NCBI RefSeq assembly: GCF_018991925.1 | Contig: NW_024737068.1 | Coordinates: 4,060,947 to 4,124,946 of the forward strand | From: Homarus americanus | Lineage: Eukaryota > Arthropoda > Malacostraca > Decapoda > Nephropidae | Direction: 5' to 3' | DNA length: 64,000 nt | Part shown: positions 52,917 through 64,000 of the stretch, one piece after another | Numbering within the stretch: position 1 is the first letter of the stretch | Layout of the letters: each line of letters opens with the position of its first letter | The notes under the pieces: generated by a model | Databases searched by the model: none | The model's input: only the letters and a program-made list of their open reading frames with translations | Told to the model about the DNA's origin: nothing | Translations under genes and position numbers: made by a program

Positions 52917-54343
52917 GTGACATTGTAATGACCACGGTCGTACACGTCAGCTAACGTAAAATCAGACGATTCATATTACCCTCAATAGCCAACAAAACAA
53001 GTAGCTATGCCTTCTTGGTTGAGTCTCCCATCTGAGACGTCAGTTTTCTAATCGCTCCCAAACCAGGGTGCCGTCCACTTTCTCTGACTTCCTGAAACCA
53101 ACCTCTCTATAAAGTGAATTTGAATATGAGAGAGAACACCATTTTTTTGAGTCAACTTAGATATATCTGATTATAGTTAAAGCATACAAAATCCTTTGTG
53201 AGTGATGTTGAAAGCTTTAACTGTCTTCGGGCCATTGTGAGAAGAAGGTAAATCAGGCAAATAAATTATTGGGTCTTATAAGAAGGTCGTTCAGATATCT
53301 AGACGGTCCGTCCCTCGTGACGATCTTCAGGAGTGAAGGGCTTTCCCATCTGGAGTACTGTCACCCCATCTGGTCCCCGAGATATGCTAGGGACTGTCAG
53401 TTGGTTGAAAATGTTCAAAGGAGGGCCACCAAACTGGTGCCTGCACTTCGGCACCTCAGCTACCCTGAGAGATTGGAGCGCCTGAACTTGCCTAGCTTAT
53501 ACTACAGACGGGCAAGGGGGGACCTAGATGAGGTGTATAAGCATCTCAGGGGGCACTACTCAGTTGAGTGTCCTTACTTGGAGCTGGCGGTCGCTCGCCC
53601 CACAAGGGGTCACAGCTCAAGATTGAAGAAGCAGCAAGTCCAGAAAACCGTGAGGGCAAACTTTTTCGGAGTGAGGGTTGTAAACTCTTGGAACAATCTA
53701 CCAGAGAGTGTTGTGACGGCACCGAGTGTGAGCTCTTTCAAGAGAAGACTTGACCAACACTGGAGCGGGTTCAGGTACATTCAGGAGCCGGTGCATGCCC
53801 AATATTTGCCAACAGTGGGTGACAGAGACGTGACCGATCGCCCGGGCGGCTAGCGAGCCGATCTTTTGGTGAAGAATATAAATGAAAAGAGACGTGACCG
53901 ATCGCCCAAGCGGCTAAAAAGCCGATTAGTGGCGAAGAGGATAAAAGTAAAGTAAAAAGTATTGTTAGTGACACTTGTTAAGTAAGTGAGTGTCGAGTCT
54001 GCCAGTACGAATGGCATCCCATGATATTGTCCCTGGAGATAACCATGAATTTCCAATTGCTACTGAAGTAAGATTATTTTGATGCCCAACCATCAGAGAC
54101 TCAGACGTTTGTTGTTTAGTTAGTGTCAGTTGTCTATTTAAGAAAGTCATTAATCTCCTGAACTAATTCTGTCAACCTGTATAGTCTCCAAAATCTAACT
54201 TATCCCTAATAATTCCTTGTTCGCAGCCTTGCTGAGTTTGTGAAACTAGTGTTAACAGCGTGTGTAATTCCACTTTTTCCTGGCAAGCTCAATCTCTGAT
54301 TAAATTATAAAAATATACGTGAGAAATTCACCTGACCCATGGC
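52917..54343 (+). repeat. segmental duplication, unit A
   Basis: 52917-53227 and 53960-54343 match unit B (55909-56274 and 56621-56952) in the same order and orientation at roughly 85-90% identity by eye. Shared words include GTAATGACCACGGTCGT, GAGAGAACACCATT, AAGTGAGTGTCGAGTCTGCC, ATAACCATGAATTTCCAATT and TTTTTCCTGGCAAGCTCAAT. Unit A is interrupted by a CR1/jockey-type LINE fragment. Confidence 0.85.
53228..53959 (+). pseudogene. LINE RT C-terminal fragment, precise insertion in duplication unit A
   Basis: Frame 53269-53853 encodes NQANKLLGLIRRSFRYLD-type sequence, LSHLEYCHPIWSPRYARDCQ, VENVQRRATKLVPALRHLSY, ERLERLNLPSLYYRRARGDL, VRANFFGVRVVNSWNNLPES and FKRRLDQHW. This is the conserved post-RT region of CR1/jockey-superfamily elements and is intact over 195 codons. 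The 3' UTR has two ~39-bp copies of AGACGTGACCGATCGCCC (53824 and 53888, 64-bp period) and ends AAAAGTAAAGTAAAAAG. Unit B shows the uninterrupted site (TGTCTT|TATTGTT), so both borders are exact. 5'-truncated; no target duplication. Confidence 0.8.
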
Positions 54344-55908
54344 ATTGCTTTTCATAGTTAAATGTACAGCAACTGAGTTGAATGTAATTTCTGTCATTGC
54401 GTGATTAGCCTTTCTGGCATGTGTTCCGCACAGGCCTGAGTTACCAGTTAGCCATATATAAACTTGTGCGTGAGGAGTAGCGTCACATCTCTGACGCTTC
54501 TCCATCATTATCTTAGGTATGTATACGATTCTCTGCCCGCCATATTAAGTAAGTTTAACTCAGTGAATTTTGTGAATATCAGTGTTCATGTTGTAACAGT
54601 GAAGTTGGCATCTACCCAGTGAAAGAATTAATGTAACGTAAATATCGTCTGTCGTTGCTAGACGAAAGATTGTTTGTGATTGAGTTAATATTGTCACATC
54701 TCTGACACTTCTCCATCATTATCTCAGCACAGTGTGTGTGTTAGCTGAATACCCAACAGTCACCGGGGGACCAGTAGCTGCACACCAGCTGGCTACTTTG
54801 CAGGATGTCGTTCATTGGGCACGATTAAATTTGGTCGAGTCCTCACCCAGGGAACTAGGCCCGAACTCCCTCTGCAGTGTGTCGGACTACAACCGACCCT
54901 AACAGTGTTCTTTGTTTGTTGTGGTGACACCAGTGTGACACCCTGGGGCACTCCTTACAATTATATGGGCCAAAGTATTATTGTTGTATATGATTGGGGA
55001 TAATTAGCAGAAATATAGTTATCCCATGTTGAGTAGTGAACTCATAAATATTGATAGTACCAGTAAATCTGTTATGTGAGTTGAGTACATCAACTGAGGG
55101 GAAAATGCCATGTTGTTCATTCCGAAATAATATGGTCATAAAAAATTTATTAATTTGGGAAATTGTTATTTTGCTACTTGTAAAAGTAAGACCTAAGGGT
55201 CCAGTCCTACCTGAACGTGTATAATAACCAACTTATTTGTCAAAGAAATAATATAACATTTGTTTAATTATGTAATATGTAATTGAAGATCTTTTTTATG
55301 AATGGTAAAGTAAGACCTAAGTGGTCCAGTCTGGTCTGCGTGTACTTGATTAACATCTTGTTCACTCCTTATGAATTAGTAAATAACGAGTAACACCGCT
55401 CTATTCCTTCTACCCATTCGTTCTCAGAAAATAACTATTGTAACTCACGTGCCTAGAAGCTCGCTAGCACGCTACCTAACAGTTCACTAAGATATGTTAT
55501 ATTCTAATAAAAGTCTGGGTGGTGGCAGGCTACCGTTGTAAGTATAACAAGTGTTATAGTAAGAATGACATGGTTTTGCAGATTAATCCATGGTTTAGAA
55601 TATAACTAAAACAGGGTATAATTGACAGAACGTAAGGGCATAAAATTCAGAAAATACAAAAATATATATGAAAGAAGAAATGAAGTAAAGAAAAGAATAT
55701 TGACTTAGAAACTATAAGCAAAGAAATATAAGATATATACTTATAGAGAGAAAGACATAGAATATGAAATTATTAATATAAATACACCAGAAAAGGTTAA
55801 TATAAAAGATAGATATGAGCAAGAATATAAGTATATAAATATAATGAGGAATAAAAAGAATAAGTATTTGAAACAGTATAAAGAGGAAAATAGTGCCCAT
55901 TACAGCAG
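54344..55908. other. spacer between duplication units, no gene recognised
   Basis: Contains a ~34-bp repeat (TCACATCTCTGACGCTTCTC… at 54483 and TCACATCTCTGACACTTCTC… at 54691), a second short duplication (AAAGTAAGACCTAAG at about 55186 and 55306), and an A/G-rich stretch at 55620-55890. No credible coding sequence. Confidence 0.55.
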
Positions 55909-56952
55909 TGTAATGACCACGGTCGTCCACGTCAGTTAACATAAAATCAGATGATTCATATTACTCTCAATTGCCCACAAAACATGTAGCTATGCCTTCT
56001 TTATTGAGTCTGCCATCCGAGCCGTCCGTTTTCTCATCGCTCCCAAGCTTGAGTGCCATCCATTTATCTGACATCCTGAAACCAACCTCTGTATAAAGTG
56101 AGTTTGAATGTGAGAGAGAACACCATTGTTTTGAGTCAACTTAGATGTGTCTTATTACTACAGTTGAAGCATTCAAGATCCCTTGTGAGTGATGTTGAAA
56201 GCTTCAACTGTCTTTATTGTTAGTAGCACTTGTTAAGTAAGTGAGTGTCGAGTCTGCCAGTACGAATGGCATCCTAATAATAATCAACTGTTTATTGAAA
56301 GAGCTTGGCAGCCAGAAGGCTGAAAATATACAGTTACATATTTGGGGAATGGGTTTCGAATTACAAATAATATACAAGTAACATAAGTGACACAAATAAG
56401 ATATATAATAACTAGATTGGGAAAAGCTCAAATTTGGGACTGGGCTGTTCTTATAGCGGTCAGTTCGTGCACGTATGGGCTGGATGCGGTTGTGGTGTCG
56501 AACAGCAATTCTCGGGCTGGGGATCTCAGGTGGTACTAGGAGCCGTTGTCGAGGATGGTGTAGAAGCTTCTTACCAAATTTGCAGATGAGGTCGTGGTGA
56601 TGGTCAGTGAGAGTCGAATCCTATGATATTGTCCCTGGGGATAACCATGAATTTCCAATTCCTACTGAAGTTAGATTATTTTGATGCCCAAACATCAGAG
56701 AATCTGATATTTGTAGTTAAGTTAGTGTCGGTTGTCTATTTAAGCAAGTCATTAATCTCCTGAACTATTCTGTAAACCTGTATAATCTCCAAAATCTAAC
56801 ATATCCCTGTTAATAGTTCCTTGTTCGCAGCCTTGCTGAGTTTGTGAACTAGTGTTAACAGCGTGTGTATTTGACGTCCATTTCTCTTTTTCCTGGCAAG
56901 CTCAATCTCTGATTAGATTATAAAAATATACGTAAGAAATTCACCTGACCCA
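55909..56952 (+). repeat. segmental duplication, unit B
   Basis: Diverged copy of unit A, interrupted at 56275-56620 by a different repeat. It lacks the LINE present in unit A. Confidence 0.85.
56275..56620 (-). mobile_element. interspersed repeat with (AAT)n end, copy 2, inserted in unit B
   Basis: Starts with TAATAATAATC and shares TAAGATATATAATAACTAG and GGGCTGTTCTTATAGCGGTC with 18868-19150. Unit A has the uninterrupted sequence (GGCATCC-CATGATATTG), so this is an insertion in unit B. Short similar words GCATCC/GAATCC flank it. Minus-strand orientation is inferred from the (ATT)n tail. Confidence 0.6.
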
Positions 56953-57027
56953 TTATAAGGGCCTGCGCCTCTTATAACAATTGTTTTACTATAATATTTA
57001 CAACCTTTGGTAGCCAAAGAACAACAT

Positions 57028-57513
57028 ATGTGGCGGTGATAACACGTCCCTTATCCCAAAGAAAAACAAGAGACGTAGGTGTTCGTACACTGTCAGTGAT
57101 TATAAGGGAACATTTTTAGAAAGGTGCCGTTTTCAGCAATGGAAATTACTTTTATTTATCAATTATTGGTTGTCTCGCCTTTGGGACCACAAGGCCGTAA
57201 TTGAGTGCTTGAAACTGTCAACTAATACGTCTGTAGACTGGCGGAGTTACTGTAGTGAAGTAACGCAATTCTGGTTTGAAAATCCACAAGCTATTGGAGG
57301 GCCTGGAATTGCTGCTGAAATTGACGAGACTAACTGTTCGAAGGAAATACGAACGCGGACGCATCTTAAGCCAAGTGTGGATCTTTGGGGGGATCGAAAG
57401 AGTCTCAAAAATTAAGTTTGTGATTCCGTTGGTCGAGCCACTACATGAGAAGCGTGACCGGGAAACTTTAGTGCCTCTAATTTTGAAATATATCCGGCCT
57501 GGTTCTATGGCCC
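57028..57513 (+). pseudogene. Merlin (ISXO2-like) transposase, N-terminal/central part
   Basis: Frames read WRCDNTSLIPKKNKRRRCSY, TVSDYKGTFLERCRFQQWKL, HKAVIECLKLSTNTSVDWRS, NPQAIGGPGIAAEIDETNC (first catalytic Asp of the DDE set), then after a one-base shift RRKYERGRILSQVWIFGGIE, RETLVPLILKYIRPGS. This is the ISXO2-like transposase fold used by eukaryotic Merlin elements. Frameshifts near 57040 and 57345; the gene is then cut by an insertion at 57514. Confidence 0.8.
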
Positions 57514-58000
57514 AAATGCAAGATCAGCCGTGGTGTATACCATGCTGTGGTACTCCCATGGTTGTTATGCAAGAAGCGTTTTTGGCTAAAAAAAAGAAGA
57601 AAAATATGTACGATTCGTTATTGGAACATGGGGAAATTTCGTGGTACACGTCCGATGATCACTACGAGGGAACTATTTTTGAAACCAAAAGAAAGAACAT
57701 TGATTTGGATGGACATAAAATGTATCAATCTGCAAAGGAATAATATTTTTTATACGATATACTCCATATAGAACAGCACATGCAGAATTGTATTGTTCTT
57801 TTTAAAAGCGGTCCATGTTTGTGTACGAAAAATGCCGCCAGCCTCTACTTGTCTCATCGCCGTTTATATCCTCCAAATTCGCCGAACCATCATAAAAGGA
57901 AAGCCTTTAAGATAACTAATACAACTAATTTATGTGTAGAAATGTATTGAAATCAAATTAAACTAAAAAAAAGTCGTAAAGAGTGGTGAGAACAGCTTCC

Positions 58001-58380
58001 TCTGGGATGGTGAATGACGTCCTTTATCAGAATTAATATCGACCCAATTTTCGTAATGAGGGCAATTAATAACAGTCCAGCACTACCAAAATAATTATTT
58101 CCTTAGTATAAATACTTTGTAGCATAAATTTCACACTTTAATAAGTCCAAATATGCCGGGTAACCAATGCCAGGTGAATCCAAACTGCTCCATCCGTGAT
58201 GGTCAATGGACGTCCTTTATCAGAATTAATATCGTCCCAATTTTCGTAATGAGCGCAATTAATATCCGTCCAGCACTACCAAAATAATTATTTCCTTAGT
58301 ATAATTACTTATTAGCCTAGATTTCATATTTTAATAAGTCCAAATATGCCAGGTAACTAGTGCTAGGTACTTCCCAGGCA
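58001..58380 (+). repeat. 193-bp tandem duplication
   Basis: Two copies start near 58001 and 58194. GTCCTTTATCAGAATTAATA and CCAGCACTACCAAAATAATT recur with a 193-bp period and a few differences. Confidence 0.85.
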
Positions 58381-61255
58381 TGTTTCATTTGTGTATCAGT
58401 TTAACAACAATTTGCTACTAATAAGATAAATTCAGTGACCTAAATTCATGTTTCATTTTTTTAATTCCCTTAGTGACTCAATGTATTACAAGAAAGAACT
58501 ACTTTAAGACTTGTTTGGGCCAACAGTTGGAGTGGTGATATTAATTAACTTTGCCATTGACAGTATGCCCATGATTTCAACAAAAATGAATAAGTCCTTC
58601 TAAAGTAAATGGTATTGATAATATTATTATCTTTTTGGCCATCCAGCGAATTTAATGATTTTAAGTTGACCGATTTTTACCAGTTAAGTTAGGTTACGTT
58701 AGATTAGTTAAGTTGGGTTAGGTTACGTTTGGTGACATTGAAATTATGTTTTTTCAAATGTCAAGTAGGTGGATGACCTAAACATTCATTTTACCAAATT
58801 GATTATGAGTAGATTAAACACATTAGTCTTATTTTTTTACAAATTCAGACTCCATAAAGTTCAAATGACAATCACTTCATGATAGATGTTTCACCCTATA
58901 CACTAAAGCTACTTTATGTAAAAGGAAAAAATTAGCACCAAATTGTATTGTTTAATACCAAAAGAAGTCATTGATGATAATATTTAATAACAATATTTCA
59001 GGTATTACGACCTTGATGCTCCACTCAATTATAGCTAGATGTAATAATTGTAGAAAGTAATCACAGGTATGACTCCCTTTACCGTTAATTGTTTTCATAT
59101 TACAATTCTTGGATATTCAAAGATAATGAAATTATGAATCTTCAATAAATGTGATATACGTACATTCTAATGATGACAACAGAAATATGTCAGACTTGAC
59201 TAATTAACTGTAACCAGAAATTAATCTAAGTGACTTTGTCCTTAATCCAACCGTTAAAATATGAAAGACAGTATACTTTATTTTATGATAGTTAATTCAG
59301 TTTCCAGTTAGGTTAAGTTAGGTAGGTTAGGTTAACATTTTTATATAGATTATTAAAATAGTAAAGGGCTTATAATTTTTTTTCTATGAATTTCTCCAAA
59401 AAAATGGATCAAAGTTTTGGAATCACCATAATATACACTACAGTACATTAGAAAAAAACAATAATTTTTTTAGTGTGTGTTGCATATCAAACCAAACAAA
59501 TCTGAGTTTCCTTTGGAATTTTTTATTTTTTTTTTAACAGACAAAATAACCCGCAATATTTAGATGTTGGAAACTTATAAATATTAACCCTCATAAATAT
59601 AGATGTTTCAGAATTCGCAAATTCAACTAACACAGTATTAATGACTTTATTTTCACTTACAGGTAGAGATACAGCTGACTATTCACCTTTCACCAATACC
59701 GAAGAAATAAATCTTGGTATCATTTGATTGATGGGGAATTTTTCCGGTTCCAGGGAAGATTCTGGAATTTGCTTTCTAACCTAACCTCGGAACTGGTTCC
59801 CAGACTCGGAACAGAAAAATTTGGAGACTTGCCGTAAAATCCCCAAATTACTCATAGACCAGAAAAAATGCAGTTTCTGGAATTTTCTGAACATATACAT
59901 TGGAGAAATCATAACGTACTGTATGCCTTAATTATTATTTTTTTTTATTTTACACTCTGCATACATACGTGGATATTACATATTAATTTATTTGTGAAAT
60001 TTGTGGATGATTTTTCTTTTAAAATACTTTACTCCTGATCATCCATATATTATAACATATCCTGCTTTTAATAAAGGCTATATTCTGAAATAAGCATTAT
60101 CAGTGTATTCTTATCCTTATTATTATCACAGTTTATTTTAAACATTAAAAAATGCAGGAATGATTTGCAATTAACATTGCAGACTGTATTGAGGATATTT
60201 TTAAACCATTTAATTATCATCTTGTTCTATGTTTAACATCATTAGTCTATGATTAGTTGGTAAAATTTTATGGCGATACCTACTGTATACGGGTTCCATG
60301 ACATTTGCTCACAAGATGAACCTAATCTAACCTAACATGTCTTCATTTCAATAATAGTTGAGTAGATGCCTTGGAAACAAATGTCTGCACACTAACTATA
60401 TGAAGGCTCTCTGGTGAGGATCCATATACAGTATTTACATGTAATATTTTTCCAAATAAAAGATTATTTAAACAGCAGAGACTTTTCTCCGACTTCTGGT
60501 TTAGTCCATGTCTTAACATATTGTCTACATTTTTACCCCTGACATTGGGAAAGTGTTCATGTCTTGTTTTTTTGAAAGGGTATTTATTGCATTACTATAA
60601 TCAGGTGGAGAAAAGGAGGAAACAGTATCTCAAGTTTTCATATCTTGTAGATAACTGGCCTTGTATAATATGAAAGTAAAAATTTTGGTATAAAGATAAT
60701 TTCCTGTTTGATAGAAAACTAACAGTTATGGTGATATTTTTTCAAGATTTTATCCCAATTCATCTGTACAGTGAGTTCATCACTGTCATAACAAAATTAT
60801 AATACCTAATACTGTACTTTGGTATATTCTACTGACTTCATCCACAGAACAGGCCATAGTTCTCTTTATTACACTCACCCAAACCCAAGTTCATGAAAGG
60901 AACAAGTATTACACTCAATTCCTACGTTTTTATGGTTGTCACAGGCTTTATTTACCTATATTCACTGTAAATGATCGTATTTTACTCCCAGAATTGGCTT
61001 ATAATCCAAGAAAATACGAAAATGAGGTGCACCTTAGCTTGGGATTCAAGTTTTTTATGCTCGTAAATCGTGTAGCAAGAGCAAACGTTTGTGCCACTGA
61101 CAACGTTTTCAGGGTGCAAGCATACCAACCCACCAGGTCTTCCGCCAGTTGGTACACCTGACTACACTACGATGAAGTAAAAACAAACGACAGTTGGGTA
61201 CCACCATGGCCCATCTTGAATAATCACAAAATTTTCACTCTATTGTATTACGACT
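58381..61255. other. interior of the TIR element, no gene recognised
   Basis: AT-rich. AGGTTACGTTAG-type runs at 58684-58733 and 59305-59335; T-runs near 59520 and 59940. No coding sequence is supported. Confidence 0.5.
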
Positions 61256-61300
61256 GCCGGGATACCATGGCATGGTGTACACCACGGCTGATCTTGCAAT

Positions 61301-61643
61301 TGGCCCTATTATATACAGTGATTCTTGGCCTGCATCTAAAAAAAAATTGTGATAATGGTTACGAACACCACATGATTAATCACTCAGAAAATTTTATAGA
61401 TCCAGCCCAGCCCGATAGACACACAGAAACAATTGAGAGGGTTTGGCGTGACTTAAAGGAGTGGATTAAAAGGCCTGGTATCCGGTAACACTTCCTAAAC
61501 CAATACCTAGCAAGATAAATAAGCAATACCTAGCAAGATAAATATTCATTCATGATTCTTCTGGTAATGTCCGTCATAAATTCTTGGAAAAAGCTGCCCT
61601 CCTATTCCCCCGTTATGTGAGAATCAACGCCAGCAACCAGTGA
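61301..61643 (+). pseudogene. Merlin (ISXO2-like) transposase, C-terminal part
   Basis: The frame GPIIYSDSWPA (61302-61334) holds the second catalytic Asp. After a shift at the A-run near 61342 the next frame reads GYEHHMINHSENFIDPAQP and RHTETIERVWRDLKEWIKRP (third catalytic residue, Glu). After a further shift and a short tandem duplication (CAATACCTAGCAAGATAAAT, about 61500-61541) it reads IFIHDSSGNVRHKFLEKAAL, LFPRYVRINASNQ and TGA at 61641. It continues the gene cut at 57513. Inactive. Confidence 0.8.
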
Positions 61644-62535
61644 AATAGTCGATTCCATCATATGGTGAGACTCAGTTAAGTTAGGTTAGGTTAGGTTTTG
61701 TTTTGTTTTTCTAGTGTTTTTTTTTTTTGTATTTTATAGTCGCTTAGCCATTTTTTTTTCGGAAAACGCCAATCGAAAAAAAAAATCGCTAAGAAAACCC
61801 CCGCTAATTTCCGCCAAAAATGAAGGTCATATTCGGTCTAAACACATAAATAACTAAAAATATATATTTTTTTACTTTCTAACAGAGTACGGTGTAATGC
61901 AAATGTACCGATGCAGTACAGTACACTTACTTTGAGGTGTGTTTGTAGAAGGTTCCTGGTTGATGATGATGATGGGAATTAGAAGTGGGGGTGGAGAAGG
62001 GTGAAGACAAGGCAGTGGGGATGGAGGAGAATTCACCTTTCAGTGGACCTATGCTTCATGTGTCATTTCACCAATAAAATTTTAAGTTCACTAGGTGTAA
62101 TTCAAGATTATTTTCTTTAAATCAACACTGCACTACGCTATATATTATCAATATGTTAACTAAATTTCAGAATGATCAATAATTTCAATGAAAAATGCTA
62201 AAATATTCAAGACACCAACAAAATAGATGCACCACTGTCAACAGAGCCCAACTGACGCCTTGTGGCTGAGTCAAGCTACTGATGGGCACACAAAAACCTA
62301 GTTCACTATACTACATATATTATCAATATGTTAAATAAATGTTTATTTTCTTACTTTATTTTTATGAACGAGTTCTGATATAATAATCATTTCTTGCGCA
62401 TTTTTTTTCCTTTCATAGATAACTAGGCGCCTAGGCACACACTTATTTGTTTTCCCAGCGATATTGAGGCCGCGCTCCGGTGCTGCGCTTCACCTGGGCT
62501 CGCAGCAGTATCATTTTCAGCATGACGTGTGAAGA
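61644..62535. other. no gene recognised
   Basis: Includes an AGGTT run (61676-61697) and A/T homopolymers around 61720-61790. TATTATCAATATGTTAA recurs at 62141 and 62317. Confidence 0.5.
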
Positions 62536-62700
62536 TTGTATATGGACGTAATTTGCGAATTTGCGGATAAAGACAACGAGACTCTTCAATTGTACAAAGA
62601 CCACGGCATTGTTCCTTTAAATAGAGACTGTCCACACTGCGGGAATTCCTGTGCTTTCAGACCGGAAAAAAATTTATTCATCACTTCCTCAACACCGTTG
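62536..62700 (+). pseudogene. Merlin transposase N-terminal fragment (second copy)
   Basis: The frame from 62536 reads VICEFADKDNETLQLYKDHG, IVPLNRDCPHCGNSCAFRPE, then loses similarity. The C-P-H-C-G zinc-ribbon half and preceding helix match the N-terminus of ISXO2/Merlin transposases, exactly the part not seen in the copy at 57028. Here it lies downstream of the C-terminal part, so it is a separate copy or a rearranged piece. Confidence 0.55.
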
Positions 62701-62884
62701 CTCGACGCTTCCCGCCGTCACAACAAATCACTCCGCCGCCCGGGCTGCATAAACGCCGTTCTTCATACCCACAAATGTTAAGTAGCATTTATTTTAAAAA
62801 TATCCATTTATAACACATTTGCATAAACTACAACAATGTCCACTATAATATAACTGAAAATTCAGCGTTTTCATAACCGTTTTG

Positions 62885-63145
62885 TTAGGCAACGTGAAGG
62901 AAGTGGACGGAGCACAGATAAAAGAGTTAGCAGACGAACTATGCACTTCATTAAGACTACTGTTAGGAAACTCACTGAATCAAAGGAAAGTGCTTAGAGA
63001 CTGTAACTTAGCCGCTGTCACCTCGCTATCCAAGAAGGATAGAGGCAGTGCAGCAGAAAACTTTTAGGTCTCACATCATGCATTTTCAAACTTTAAAAAA
63101 ATTCTGAGGGACGGCATCATCCAACACCTGATAAACTTGTGATAA
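62885..63145 (+). pseudogene. CR1-like RT N-terminal fragment
   Basis: The open frame to 63067 reads KELADELCTSLRLLLGNSLN, QRKVLRDCNLAAVTSLSKKD, RGSAAENF, then after a shift KKILRDGIIQHLINL (about 63095-63140). This is the region just N-terminal of the RT palm in CR1-like LINEs (…W-x-LA-x-V-x-P-x-x-KKG…SAENYRPVSLTS…LE-x-I…). Short and truncated at both ends. Confidence 0.65.
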
Positions 63146-64000
63146 TACATCTTTTATTTCGTAGCTTTACTGAGCCAGTTCAAAATGTTCACATGTGACC
63201 ATTGGGAAGAAAAATTAACTTCGGAAGCTTTAAGTATCCACCTCTATGTCGTAACTTAAGGGGATCAGTTAAGTTCTCATATCCAGTTAGGAAGAAAATT
63301 TAACTTGCATTCAGATGAAAATGCCAACCCATCTACCCAAACCCTCTCCCTCCTACTCTCTTCCTTTCATTGTCCAAATGGTACCCACGTCTCCATGATC
63401 CCTGTTGCGCAGCCCAAGGTAAGAAGGTTGTGGGTACTCTCGGGAATATTATAAACTATAGTAATGAAAATACATTGTTTTTATGGTGCATGATGAAAAA
63501 ATGCATTTTTTTTTCATTTAATTTATTGACAGGAATCAGTAAATTTTGGATATTACACACACACACATAGCTACCAACTACTCGACTCAGACGTGCTGCC
63601 AAGCCGACACGAAATCATCTTGTACTGAAACCAAATAGAGTACATGTACCTAATTACAGTTTCTAAGCCTAATTACTATCAATTAAGACATAATGCCCAA
63701 TAAAGCAAAAATCTTGTGGATATATTTTTTATCATATCTTCTAAACGCTAAGGTAATTTAATTAATTAGATATTAATGATATAATGTTATCTTAACGTAA
63801 ATTTCCAACTTATAATTAATTACTTCAGTAAAGGTATCTTCTTGGAATGTTACTTTAGATAGATATTTTATAATTTTTTGCACGACTCTTAGTAACTGCC
63901 ATATTATTAAACAACATCTAAAGTTCTTCAAATTACTGGTTATCTATATGTGTATATTTATATTACTCAAAATATGTACATTTATCAATATCTGTTCCGT
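63146..64000. other. no gene recognised
   Basis: AT-rich sequence. A 66-codon frame at 63370-63570 has no recognised domain and ends in a small (CA)n run near 63556. Confidence 0.5.

Larger units (their letters stand above)
57514..61300. mobile_element. 3.8-kb TIR element inserted in the Merlin transposase (family unknown)
   Basis: The left end AAATGCAAGATCAGCCGTGG (57514-57533) and the right end CCACGGCTGATCTTGCAAT (61282-61300) are inverted; similarity extends to about 40 bp. TGGCCC flanks both sides (57508-57513 and 61301-61306) as a 6-bp target duplication. The interior is AT-rich with a 193-bp tandem duplication and AGGTTA runs. Only one short frame (to 57743) is present and it is not recognised, so the element is non-autonomous or very decayed. 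Confidence 0.65.

Noticed and set aside
57540..57771. Lys-rich reading frame after the TIR (CIPCCGTPMVV…)
   Set aside because: Considered as a zinc-ribbon N-terminus, but it begins inside the terminal inverted repeat and shows no supported homology.

Overview
The window reads as nuclear DNA of an arthropod, most probably a decapod crustacean (inference). Reasons: very dense microsatellites ((TA)n, (CA)n, (CT)n), scattered AGGTT/AACCT runs that look like degenerate arthropod TTAGG telomere repeat, a spliced gene with GT-AG introns and a TATA + TCAGT initiator promoter, and a mixed transposon load (CR1-like, I-like and RTE-like LINEs, Ty3/gypsy, Helitron, Merlin, hAT-like and other MITEs, a tRNA-derived SINE). 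There is no bacterial-type operon, CRISPR array or phage. One 100-N assembly gap lies at 36212-36311.

The one host gene I can support runs on the + strand from a core promoter (TATA 4244, initiator 4274) to a poly(A) signal at 25641. Its coding exons are 4447-4528, 21334-21409, 24646-24920 and 25057-25313. It encodes a small secreted protein with a signal peptide and three modules of the form C-x12-C; modules 2 and 3 share C-P-x3-I-Y-V-x3-D-I-C. The second and third introns are both phase 2 and split the codon just before the second Cys of modules 1 and 2, so exons 3 and 4 look like a duplicated exon pair. I do not recognise the family. The assembled reading frame is broken once in exon 3 and once in exon 4; both breaks look like single-base length errors, but pseudogenisation cannot be excluded.

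Layout. 1-4200: hAT-like MITE, simple repeats, a 12-unit diverged tandem array just upstream of the promoter. 4529-21333 (intron 1, 16.8 kb): minisatellites, Penelope-like and RTE-like scraps, two related ~20-bp satellites (13.7-18.7 kb), the second split by a CR1-like LINE, and a LINE ORF1 scrap. 21.4-27.5 kb: remaining exons, long microsatellites, 3' minisatellites. 27.5-32.7 kb: a nearly complete but decayed I-like LINE. 32.7-41.7 kb: SINE, Ty3/gypsy remnant with LTR, assembly gap, a second LTR-element tail with inverted LTR-like arms, Helitron 3' half, MITE. 42.2-51.96 kb: nested retrotransposons (a CR1-like element inserted inside another; a 5' piece of the same I-like LINE family; an internally deleted Ty3/gypsy). 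52-57 kb: a diverged segmental duplication whose two units carry different insertions. 57-64 kb: a Merlin (ISXO2-like) transposase relic split by a 3.8-kb terminal-inverted-repeat element, then further Merlin and CR1-like scraps.

Apart from the secreted-protein gene no host function is visible; every other protein-like segment is a transposon fragment, mostly frameshifted and presumably inactive.
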